Positions 6,142 to 12,841 of a stretch of 13,155 bases of DNA are shown here, in pieces. The stretch is from an uncultured euryarchaeote. GTDB taxonomy: Archaea > Thermoplasmatota > Poseidoniia > Poseidoniales > Poseidoniaceae. The notes beneath the pieces are model-generated. The model saw nothing but the letters and a program-made list of their open reading frames with translations. It was not told the DNA's origin and made no database searches. Within the stretch, counting starts at the first letter, position 1, and every line of letters begins with the position of its first letter. The translations under genes were made by a program, and so were the position numbers. The stretch is taken from assembly GCA_937897365.1 (NCBI GenBank), contig CALCOP010000115.1, positions 1 through 13,155 on the forward strand, in the 5' to 3' direction.

Positions 6142-7068
6142 TCAATCATTCATTTCTTCTTTCAGCTTTGCCAACGCATCACTCGCACTTGGCATGACTG
6201 GGGGAAGGGGAAGGGGTGCTCCATCCAAACCGACAAGTGGTGGGAGTGGATTACCATCTGGGCCAAGTAATTCTGGCAATTCGGGCTCTTTGTTGACTTG
6301 GAGTTTCTCAAAACCGTCATCAAGGGCGGTTCGAAGTTTGAGTATTCGAGCCTCATCTATTCGAATAAATGTCGCTCCATAGATATGCCCTGACTCAGGG
6401 TGCTCAGGTGAAACCAATACTGTTTGTCCGTGCCCGGGTGTTTGCAGAAGAGTGACGAGGTCTTCGCCTGCAGTTTGCTCTTCCCACATGCGGGCGGTCG
6501 ACGCACGAATGTCAGCGAGTTGGCCTCTGCGTCGCAATTCGATTTTTTGACGAATTTGATCATGTTTGATTCTTCGGTTACTAATCGAGGATTCAATGTC
6601 TGCGTTCTCGACAGATTCCGGACTTACTTCGACAACAAACTCGTCAGCAACGTGAACATCTTCCATTTCAAGAGTGACCTCGACTATGTTTTCATCAGTC
6701 GTTTCATTTTCTGCAGCCGCAGCCGATAAGAGTGCTTCCTTTTCTTCTTCAGCAGCTTGTATTTTAGCGATTTTTCTTTCACGCAGTGACGCTCCATCAA
6801 GATCGTCTTCTGTTATCGGCTCTGGAATGTCAAGGTCATTTTCCGGTTCCGGTTCTTGAGATTCATCGGATGGTCCAGAGTTCATCTCAACTTTTTGCAC
6901 ACGAGCGACGGGTTTCTTGGTCCCCATCATAATCCAAGCCAAGGAAAAGACAAGGATAATTGCGATGCTAATCCATTTTTCAGAGTCGGTTAATTCCCCT
7001 GCTTTGAGAAGGTAATACCCAGCGACTGTAAGGGCACTGATACCGATAACTGAACGTACGAATCCCAT
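6142..7068 (-). CDS. Uncharacterised two-helix membrane-anchored acidic protein
   Basis: Not recognised. The 308-residue product has two N-terminal membrane segments (about 5-23 and 32-49) joined by a short loop. A long soluble region follows, rich in Glu and Asp (about 61-165) with a likely coiled-coil or helical stretch 'LRERKIAKIQAAEEEKEALLSAAAAE' (95-120). A basic helix follows (165-195), and then a smaller folded segment 'GHIYGATFIRIDEARILKLRTALDDGFEKLQV' (227-258). The C-terminus carries two imperfect copies of a Gly/Pro-rich unit, LLGPDGNPLPP and LVGLDGAPLPL (268-289), before a charged helix. By hydropathy and charge the soluble part is probably cytoplasmic. I chose the ATG at 7068 over an in-frame TTG at 7086 because the membrane segment follows directly and GGTGAG lies about 9 bases upstream. 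The stop of the Ham1 gene is 32 bp upstream, so co-transcription is likely. Confidence 0.7.
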   Translation of the reverse strand: MGFVRSVIGISALTVAGYYLLKAGELTDSEKWISIAIILVFSLAWIMMGTKKPVARVQKVEMNSGPSDESQEPEPENDLDIPEPITEDDLDGASLRERKIAKIQAAEEEKEALLSAAAAENETTDENIVEVTLEMEDVHVADEFVVEVSPESVENADIESSISNRRIKHDQIRQKIELRRRGQLADIRASTARMWEEQTAGEDLVTLLQTPGHGQTVLVSPEHPESGHIYGATFIRIDEARILKLRTALDDGFEKLQVNKEPELPELLGPDGNPLPPLVGLDGAPLPLPPVMPSASDALAKLKEEMND

Positions 7069-7100
7069 GGCCCTCAACTCACCCAACTGGTTTTAACTTA

Positions 7101-7766
7101 TCATGCTGATGGAAGTTGCCGCAGTAAGTCATTCAATGCCCGACTTCGGTGGCTGTAGGCTTGTTTTTCCTCTAATGGAATTGCGCCGAAGGTTTTGCCA
7201 TGCACGCTTTTCTCACCGTATGTACCGGGGGGTAGAGGTTCTCCAAAGGCGTCAAGGTCATTTGGCGTGAATACCGGGTCAAAGCCAAATCCTTCTTCAC
7301 CGCTGCTCGCAAGTGCAATCCATCCTGGGCATGTTCCGTTTCCGTAGAGAATTTCTCCATCCATCCACAATGCTGCTACAGCTTGAAAATTGGCAGAACG
7401 CAGTTGAGCACATTGAATCGTATCTTCACTTTTCAAGTGTTCAAGTAATCTCAAGATTCCGTTACAACCAATTGTATCAAGTACATATGAGGAATACACA
7501 CCAGGAAATCCATTGAGGGTATCGATGAATAATCCAGCATCTTCGACCAAGACCATATCTTGAGATTGCCTTCCTTCAGGGAGGTGGAGTAATGCTTGAG
7601 CGATTTTAGATTGAGCGACCTCTTCTAATGTCTCAACTTGAGGCTCTACAATTTCACCTTCTTCAAGTATCAATTGGCGGACCTCATAGCCCAGCGGTTG
7701 GAGATGATGAGTTGCTTCTTTGAGCTTGCCAGCATTGCCGGTGAGGAACCATATTGTGCGCGCCAT
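7101..7766 (-). CDS. rdgB: XTP/dITP diphosphatase (Ham1/RdgB family)
   Basis: A 221-residue Ham1-family pyrophosphatase that hydrolyses non-canonical purine triphosphates (XTP, dITP, ITP) to monophosphates and so keeps them out of DNA and RNA. Motifs: 'FLTGNAGKLKEA' (7-18, the TxNxxK phosphate-binding signature), 'LVEDAGLFIDTLNGFPGVYSSYV' (73-95, with the metal and base acidic residues E75 and D76), 'GFGFDPVF' (159-166) and 'SHRSRAL' (205-211). An insertion of about 20 residues (170-192, 'NDLDAFGEPLPPGTYGEKS...') makes it slightly longer than the usual 185-200. It is probably the first gene of a three-gene minus-strand operon. A partial ribosome-binding site (GCAGGT) lies close to the ATG, and a weak AATTATC box (7794-7802) would fit a very short leader. 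The 103-bp gap to crcB is a divergent promoter region. Confidence 0.93.
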   Translation of the reverse strand: MARTIWFLTGNAGKLKEATHHLQPLGYEVRQLILEEGEIVEPQVETLEEVAQSKIAQALLHLPEGRQSQDMVLVEDAGLFIDTLNGFPGVYSSYVLDTIGCNGILRLLEHLKSEDTIQCAQLRSANFQAVAALWMDGEILYGNGTCPGWIALASSGEEGFGFDPVFTPNDLDAFGEPLPPGTYGEKSVHGKTFGAIPLEEKQAYSHRSRALNDLLRQLPSA

Positions 7767-7869
7767 GTTACCTGCTACAGTTTTTGCCTATTGAGATAAT
7801 TGGCAATAATCGTCGGTCTGAGACTTTTTACATGCGAGCATTGAAAGGCCAACATCTTGACCCTAAGAT

Positions 7870-8241
7870 ATGCTACAGCAAATCGGTATTGTAACACTTG
7901 GAGGTGCCATCGGGGCAGGATTGAGATATGCAGTAGGGGAATGGCTATCCACGGATTCATTTCCATATGCGACTCTATCGGTCAATCTTGTGGGTTCTTT
8001 TCTTTTAGGAATCTTGGCGATTGGTCTTACGCAAAATCTCGTATCGACAAACTTGGCGTTATTACTCGGAACCGGGGTTCTTGGTGCTTTTACTACCATG
8101 TCAACATTTTCAGTTGAAACTGTAGAAATGTTTGATAATGGTCAAGGCGGCTCTGCAATCGTTTACGTGCTGGTGACCATGATGTTATGTCCTCTTCTTG
8201 CCTTGATTGGTTGGAAGATTGGTGAAGCAATTTTGGCATGA
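7870..8241 (+). CDS. crcB: CrcB/Fluc fluoride ion channel
   Basis: A 123-residue, four-helix membrane protein of the Fluc family, which forms dual-topology dimers that export fluoride passively. Visible: 'GGAIGAGLRYAVGEW' (11-25), 'YATLSVNLVGSFLLGILA' (33-50, with the conserved pore Asn N39), and the TM3 break 'GVLGAFTTMSTFSVE' (69-83), whose Thr/Ser backbone forms the central sodium site in known structures. Helices are near 5-22, 33-54, 62-87 and 96-119. In the TTFSTF signature the first Phe is Met here (M77); see the findings. Length is normal for the family. The leader shows no fluoride riboswitch motif. A TTTTTACA stretch near 7824 is the only promoter candidate. Being a single gene, it presumably acts as a homodimer unless a second copy lies elsewhere. 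Confidence 0.93.
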   Translation: MLQQIGIVTLGGAIGAGLRYAVGEWLSTDSFPYATLSVNLVGSFLLGILAIGLTQNLVSTNLALLLGTGVLGAFTTMSTFSVETVEMFDNGQGGSAIVYVLVTMMLCPLLALIGWKIGEAILA

Positions 8242-8328
8242 ACAAGTGGCTTTATGTAGGGCATCTTTGTTGGATGAGACAGGGAACAAGACAAAGAAAA
8301 AGTTTCGTTTGCCCTAAGAGTTGGAAGG

Positions 8329-8748
8329 ATGTCTGAACACAATTTAATCAAAACCTTGAACGAAGCCCTCGGTTGGGAATTACGAGCGACGAACATGTAT
8401 GCGCATTATGCTGCAAACATACGCGGCATTCACCGCCTCCAACTCTCGCCGATGTTTACAGAAGAAGCGTCTGAATCCACAGAGCACGCTGATATAGTCC
8501 GAAAAGCCATCGTTAAACTTGGCGGTATTCCTGTTACAGAGCGTAACCCTCACCCGATTATTCACACGACTCAATTTGATGAAATGTTGGTCCACTCCCT
8601 CGAAACTGAAACAAAAGCAGCAGCTGTATATGCTGAAATTATGATTGAAATCGAATCTGTTGGTGACCAAGATTTGTATGATGCAATCGAACAAATTTAT
8701 GTTACTGAAGTTCGAAGTGTTGAAGAATTGCGTTTGCTAATGGAATAA
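8329..8748 (+). CDS. Ferritin-like (bacterioferritin-type) four-helix protein
   Basis: A 139-residue helical protein that aligns with bacterioferritin from helix A ('LNEALGWELRATNMYAHYA', 10-28) through helix D ('DLYDAIEQIYVTEVRSVEELRLL', 115-137). Four of the six bacterioferritin ferroxidase ligands appear kept: E17, H53, E94 and E127. The other two are Ser at the aligned positions (S50 for Glu51 and S130 for His130 of E. coli Bfr). E49 or E46 might substitute for the first. It may store iron, detoxify peroxide like Dps-type proteins, or have lost full oxidase activity; the sequence alone cannot decide. The family term 'ferritin-like' is safe, but a bfr or dps symbol is not. GGAAGG abuts the ATG, and a CTTTATG box near 8251 could be its promoter. 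The gene is 87 bp after crcB and ends directly against the stop of bud32 on the other strand. Confidence 0.82.
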   Translation: MSEHNLIKTLNEALGWELRATNMYAHYAANIRGIHRLQLSPMFTEEASESTEHADIVRKAIVKLGGIPVTERNPHPIIHTTQFDEMLVHSLETETKAAAVYAEIMIEIESVGDQDLYDAIEQIYVTEVRSVEELRLLME

Positions 8749-9555
8749 TCATCCATGGTAACGTACCCTTGAACGCACTTCTTCCAATCTTTTCAGTACT
8801 TGAGGAGCCGTTGGAACGGCACCACCTGACTGTTCAGGGGCCTCTCCAAGGATTTCTTCTTCTGCAGAATATCCCTCTACCAATACCGAAATCGCATTTT
8901 TGTGATCTGGATGTGAAGCTCCAAGGATTTCGTCGATAACATGTAAGTCTATACCAAATCGTTCTATTTCATAATCAATGGCGGCGAGGCCAAAATCAAT
9001 CAGAGAAACCTCTGCATTTTCATCGACGAGAATGTTGTTAGTAGAGAGATCGCCATGCGTGATTGCTTCACGATGAAGTCTACGGATTAACGCACCAGTA
9101 TTGTGTAATGTCGTGTTAATAAATTCTTGAGAATGTTTGTCGTCACGTAGAATTTCAATCAACGGCACTCCTGGCATACGTTCAAGAATCATTCGTCCTG
9201 ATTGTGTATCTAAGTCCCATACTGCAGGAACATTAATTCCACGTCGCTTGAGCCGGATAAGCAGTCGGGATTCACTCATCATTCTTCGATATCCTAAGCG
9301 CAAGTCGAGATCTGGGTGACGCCATTTTCGAGGACGGCGAAGTTTTCGCACCGCTTGTTGACCCATCCAGGTTCCTGCCCAAACTTCAGCTTCAGCACCG
9401 AGATGCAACCGCTCTGTTGGAACAAAGGCCATGAGGAGCCCTTTTGGTCCCCATTTATCAACACTACAGCAAAGGTTTGCTTCAAAAGGGAGAACTTCGT
9501 GCCAGTGATGAAGCAAGATGACCGTCTCACTGCCAATGTGTTCCGTGGATTTCAT
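8749..9555 (-). CDS. bud32: KEOPS complex kinase/ATPase Bud32
   Basis: A small protein kinase-like ATPase of the KEOPS complex, which with Kae1 makes the t6A modification at position 37 of ANN-decoding tRNAs. Kinase elements, numbered from 9555: 'LGAEAEVWAG' (52-61), catalytic Lys K71 in 'AVRKLRRPRKWRHPDLDLRLGYRR', helix-C Glu E95, catalytic 'HGDLSTNNILV' (D169, N174), the metal-binding 'IDFG' (D187) and a basic C-terminal tail (RSRVRYHG). It is not fused to Kae1, unlike in some euryarchaea. The first 41 residues precede the conserved kinase core and match nothing I know. I keep the ATG at 9555 because GGGAGGT (9560-9566) lies ideally before it; an ATG at 9432 (227 residues) would give the usual Bud32 length but lacks a ribosome-binding site. 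The gene's stop abuts that of the ferritin-like gene. Confidence 0.88.
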   Translation of the reverse strand: MKSTEHIGSETVILLHHWHEVLPFEANLCCSVDKWGPKGLLMAFVPTERLHLGAEAEVWAGTWMGQQAVRKLRRPRKWRHPDLDLRLGYRRMMSESRLLIRLKRRGINVPAVWDLDTQSGRMILERMPGVPLIEILRDDKHSQEFINTTLHNTGALIRRLHREAITHGDLSTNNILVDENAEVSLIDFGLAAIDYEIERFGIDLHVIDEILGASHPDHKNAISVLVEGYSAEEEILGEAPEQSGGAVPTAPQVLKRLEEVRSRVRYHG

Positions 9556-10672
9556 GGATACCTCCCTTTCTCCAGAGGAGCAGGCTATTGCAGAGCGTAT
9601 TGAAGAACTGCGTGAACAACTTGGTGATGAGTTGTTAATACTCGGCCACCATTATCAGAGAGACAGTATTGTTATGCACGCTGATTTCCTTGGTGATTCT
9701 TTCATGCTTAGCCAGATGGCGGCTGAATCCAATGCGAAGTACATCGTCTTCTGTGGTGTTCATTTCATGGCAGAATCGGCAGACATTCTCACCAATGATG
9801 ATCAAATCGTTGTTCTTCCGAACATGCGGGCTGGTTGCTCTATGGCAGATATGGCCACACTTAACGAAGTTGAATCGGCTTGGGAATCAATCTTGCATGA
9901 AGCAGATCTTAGAGATCCTATCACTCGAGATGATCCAACCGCCGTAGCTTCAGAAGATGACAATTTCTTAGTTCCAGTGACCTATATGAACAGCAGTGCT
10001 GACCTGAAAGATTTCGTCGGACGACACGGTGGAATTGTCTGTACCTCAAGCAATGCTGAAGGTATTCTCAAGTGGGCTTTTGATCGCGCTGGAAAAAATG
10101 GCTCTGTTCTCTTTTTCCCTGACCAGCATCTTGGTCGAAACACAGGGGACGCTATGGGTATTTCCCACGATTTAATGCCCACCTGGACGCCTGGTATTGG
10201 TGCAATGGGTGAATTAAAGGGAAGTCGAATCATTCTCTGGCATGGTTTTTGTTCAGTCCACAAGCGCTTTACAACCGCTCAAATCGACGAGTTCCGTCAT
10301 CGTCATCCCGATGGAATTGTCGTTGTTCATCCCGAGTGTCCCATTGATACTGTAAAGGCAAGTGATGCTAACGGGTCAACGCAGTATATTCGTAATTTTG
10401 TTGCCCAACAAGAACCTGGGTCTCACATCGCGATCGGAACCGAAATTAACATGGTCGCTCGATTAGCAGACGAACATCCGGATAAACACATTGAATGTCT
10501 CGATGCAGAAATATGCCCATGCTCGACCATGTATATGATTCATCCAGCATATTTGATGGACGTTCTTGAACGTATAGCCGATGGTGAAAAACCGAATCAA
10601 ATTGTCGTTCCAGCCTCGATTCAAGAGGGTTCACTCTGGGCATTAGAACGAATGCTGAGTATCAAGAAATGA
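9554..10672 (+). CDS. nadA: Quinolinate synthase A
   Basis: NadA condenses iminoaspartate with dihydroxyacetone phosphate to quinolinate, the first pyridine intermediate of de novo NAD synthesis, using an oxygen-sensitive [4Fe-4S] cluster. From the ATG at 9554 the protein has 372 residues. The three expected cluster cysteines are in 'FCGVHFMAE' (C67), 'GIVCTSSNAEGI' (C163) and 'EICPCSTMYMI' (C321). Other family marks: 'LGHHYQRDSI' (30-39), 'DQHLGRNTG' (190-198), 'HPECPID' (259-265) and 'IGTEINMVARL' (294-304). A loop of about 30 residues near 108-145 makes it longer than many NadA proteins. Earlier ATGs at 9518 and 9536 would add residues that do not resemble NadA. No ribosome-binding site precedes 9554. 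No nadB or nadC is in the window. Its start overlaps that of bud32 by two bases, and its stop abuts the PAP2 gene. Confidence 0.95.
   Translation: MDTSLSPEEQAIAERIEELREQLGDELLILGHHYQRDSIVMHADFLGDSFMLSQMAAESNAKYIVFCGVHFMAESADILTNDDQIVVLPNMRAGCSMADMATLNEVESAWESILHEADLRDPITRDDPTAVASEDDNFLVPVTYMNSSADLKDFVGRHGGIVCTSSNAEGILKWAFDRAGKNGSVLFFPDQHLGRNTGDAMGISHDLMPTWTPGIGAMGELKGSRIILWHGFCSVHKRFTTAQIDEFRHRHPDGIVVVHPECPIDTVKASDANGSTQYIRNFVAQQEPGSHIAIGTEINMVARLADEHPDKHIECLDAEICPCSTMYMIHPAYLMDVLERIADGEKPNQIVVPASIQEGSLWALERMLSIKK
9560..9566 (-). promoter_or_regulatory. Strong ribosome binding site for bud32, inside the start of nadA
   Basis: GGGAGGT on the minus strand, with 4 bases to the ATG at 9555. It is the main reason to accept the long N-terminus of Bud32. 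The same bases encode residues 3-5 of NadA on the plus strand. Confidence 0.55.
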
Positions 10673-12760
10673 TTACTCTTCTTCATGATGTAATTTTGAG
10701 ATTCTGGATTCTGACTGGCGTTGAACCACGTGAGCAAACACCAGTCCTACCCCAAGAATCATTCCAATTTGGAGCACGACATTGGAATATACTGTCAGTT
10801 CAGGCTCCCATGAATGGATGTGGATTGTTACCTCTCCGTCAGAAGATTCTTCAAAATAAACCAAATGGTTTTCGAGCACATTTGGCCCCCATTGATGCAG
10901 AGCATCTGATGTCAAAAATTGCGTGTGGTTATTTGTTAGATTGACGAATTGAATTTCCCCATCCATGTATTTCTCGATTGGTTTTGTTGGGTCTAAATGG
11001 TCGCGAACAGACCATGCCAAAATTCCATTCCGCATCGAAGGGTCACTTACAGCATATTTTGGGTCCGAAGCAAGCCATTGTTGGCCGTTAGAGCGATTGT
11101 AGACCACCAAGCGGTCTGTCGCTGAAACATTCACTGTAATAGCGATAAAGTCATCATCGAATACAAAATCGGTTATGCTGGCGTTTTCCATATCCACAGG
11201 AGTATTCCATGATTCGAGAATTTCATCTTGTTCGGGAGTTGATGAAGCATTGATGTTCTCAATTGTAATCGAACCAGTTGAGCCAATACGAGAAAGGAGA
11301 ATACTTGTTGGCTCATTTTCAACGACCATAGCAATTTCAAGGCCATTTGCCTGCATACGCTCAACACCTACAATGTTGAAGCCAAGTGATATCTCTTCAC
11401 CGAAGAGAGTATACCCACTCAACATACCATTCCTCACGGTGAGTATAAATTCTGTTTCTACTGCTCCAGCCAGAACAATTTCATCGGGTTGTTGCATTTC
11501 AATGGTTGACATTGAGGAATTTGTTGATCCGATGGTGTCGAGGTTGAATACAGATAATGTTGTTTGGTTCGCAATGGCAAGTATTGAACCACTCAACGCA
11601 TAAGGTGAATTAGGCTCGACACTTCCATTCATTATCTCCCAATTCACATCTAAATCTGCGAGATTGTGAACCACGACGACTGGCCCCGTCGTTCTATTAT
11701 CAATGGTCGCCATCCAACCATCACTGGTAGCTACCCCCTGAGGTGCTTCGATTCCGCCTGCGGGTAAGGATTGGTTGCTTAAGTCCCACGTAATAATAGA
11801 AAACAGCATTAAAAAAACGACCAAAGCTAAAACACCGGTCTCCCTGCTTTTCGGTCTTCTGTATCTCTCATAAATTTTGGAAGAGCGATTGAGAACGATT
11901 CCAAGGGCTTTTTTTGGATTTGTTAAAACTGTCACTATTCGAGAGTTCATCGTGCGTTCATCGAATATTTTCCACCATGCATCGGATGTGCGGTCAGCAA
12001 ACGAAACAGCGAGAGCAGCAATGAGCATCCCACCTATGATGTCGGAAAACCAGTGGATGCCGAGGTAGATAATGGCGAATGCAGTGACAAAGGTATAGAC
12101 AAGTACCAATGTTCGATATTTATTCCAACGTCGATCTTCATCAAATCGAGTAAGGCATAACCATACAGCAAACGGGATTCCAATGTGAAGTGAAGGCATT
12201 CCATTGGTGAAGGGGTCAATCCTACGGAACCAATCGCTTATTTCTGGTGTCAAATCATAAGCGAGAGTTTCCATTCCAGGGATATAATCTCCCGTAACTC
12301 TGACATTGAAAAACAGATAAAATGGAATTGCTAAAATATACACCCAAGCGATACTAAGTGTCATTCTATCGGCAATCCAACGGTCATCGAAAAATGCAAA
12401 ATAGAAAATGGAAACATAACAAATAAACATGAATCCGGAGACATAAAAATGTGTTAGAGCAACCGTGAGCCACTTCGCTTCGAACAATTTCTGAACTTCT
12501 AAAACCAGGTCCCCCTCTATACCGTAAATAAGAGGCGTCATGTCTAATCCTGTGTTGGCAATGATGATTCTGTCTAATTGGTCGAGAATATCTTTTGAGT
12601 TGTAAATGATGAAGACAATCAAAATATGAATCCAATATCTTCGAAAGAAATCGACGAAAGTCGGTAATGTGATTTTCATCCATGGAGGTTTGAATATCGG
12701 CAACAAGAGGACGCCAAGCGCGAGTGCGCTCACCATCCAACTGAGATAAATGCCGTCCAT
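10673..12760 (-). CDS. PAP2 / inositolphosphorylceramide-synthase-like membrane enzyme with a large C-terminal ectodomain
   Basis: A 695-residue membrane protein in two parts. Residues 1-325 hold about eight hydrophobic segments (5-22, 42-54, 98-122, 134-152, 190-205, 217-234, 238-255, 308-325) and PAP2-superfamily motifs: 'NGMPSLHIGIPF' (186-197, His192) and 'YLGIHWFSDIIGG' (232-244, His236 and Asp240), closest to the AUR1/IPC-synthase group. These His and Asp residues act on lipid phosphates in the family, either as phosphatase or phospho-head-group transferase. Residues about 326-660 are beta-rich with beta-propeller-like segments ('NGILAWSVRD', 'ENHLVYFEESSDGEVTIHIHS') and carry 11 N-x-S/T sequons. 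A final helix (661-678) and a charged tail re-enter the cytoplasm. Substrate unknown. GAGGT sits 6 bases before the ATG. The last codon abuts the nadA stop on the other strand. Confidence 0.82.
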   Translation of the reverse strand: MDGIYLSWMVSALALGVLLLPIFKPPWMKITLPTFVDFFRRYWIHILIVFIIYNSKDILDQLDRIIIANTGLDMTPLIYGIEGDLVLEVQKLFEAKWLTVALTHFYVSGFMFICYVSIFYFAFFDDRWIADRMTLSIAWVYILAIPFYLFFNVRVTGDYIPGMETLAYDLTPEISDWFRRIDPFTNGMPSLHIGIPFAVWLCLTRFDEDRRWNKYRTLVLVYTFVTAFAIIYLGIHWFSDIIGGMLIAALAVSFADRTSDAWWKIFDERTMNSRIVTVLTNPKKALGIVLNRSSKIYERYRRPKSRETGVLALVVFLMLFSIITWDLSNQSLPAGGIEAPQGVATSDGWMATIDNRTTGPVVVVHNLADLDVNWEIMNGSVEPNSPYALSGSILAIANQTTLSVFNLDTIGSTNSSMSTIEMQQPDEIVLAGAVETEFILTVRNGMLSGYTLFGEEISLGFNIVGVERMQANGLEIAMVVENEPTSILLSRIGSTGSITIENINASSTPEQDEILESWNTPVDMENASITDFVFDDDFIAITVNVSATDRLVVYNRSNGQQWLASDPKYAVSDPSMRNGILAWSVRDHLDPTKPIEKYMDGEIQFVNLTNNHTQFLTSDALHQWGPNVLENHLVYFEESSDGEVTIHIHSWEPELTVYSNVVLQIGMILGVGLVFAHVVQRQSESRISKLHHEEE

Positions 12761-12770
12761 AGATGAACCT

Positions 12771-12787
12771 CAACCCCTACGGGGTTG
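12771..12787. promoter_or_regulatory. Perfect 7-bp inverted repeat just upstream of the PAP2 gene
   Basis: CAACCCC, TAC, GGGGTTG is a perfect 7-bp inverted repeat with a 3-base centre, 10 bases before the ATG at 12760 and between the TATA-like box and the start. It adjoins the GAGGT ribosome-binding site (12767-12771). It could be an operator, an RNA hairpin that masks the start, or an end structure for the upstream DUF971 transcript. Confidence 0.4.
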
Positions 12788-12789
12788 GG

Positions 12790-12797
12790 TATAACAC
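12790..12797 (-). promoter_or_regulatory. TATA-like box upstream of the PAP2 gene
   Basis: Minus strand GTGTTATA, centred about 33 bases before the ATG at 12760, and identical to the box at 562-569. A start about 26 bases downstream would give a very short leader. Assigned by position and composition. Confidence 0.35.
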
Positions 12798-12841
12798 ATG
12801 AAACCTCGCAGTCAAAAGACTACAATATGGCGTTCCTTGAC

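Noticed and set aside
7784..7806. TTGCC ... GGCAA inverted repeat in the ham1-crcB gap
   Set aside because: A 5-bp repeat with a 13-base spacer is easily found by chance and has no second copy nearby.
7767..7869. Possible fluoride riboswitch before crcB
   Set aside because: I looked for the GATGG and CTGATG core elements of the fluoride riboswitch and did not find them; the gap is short and AT-rich.
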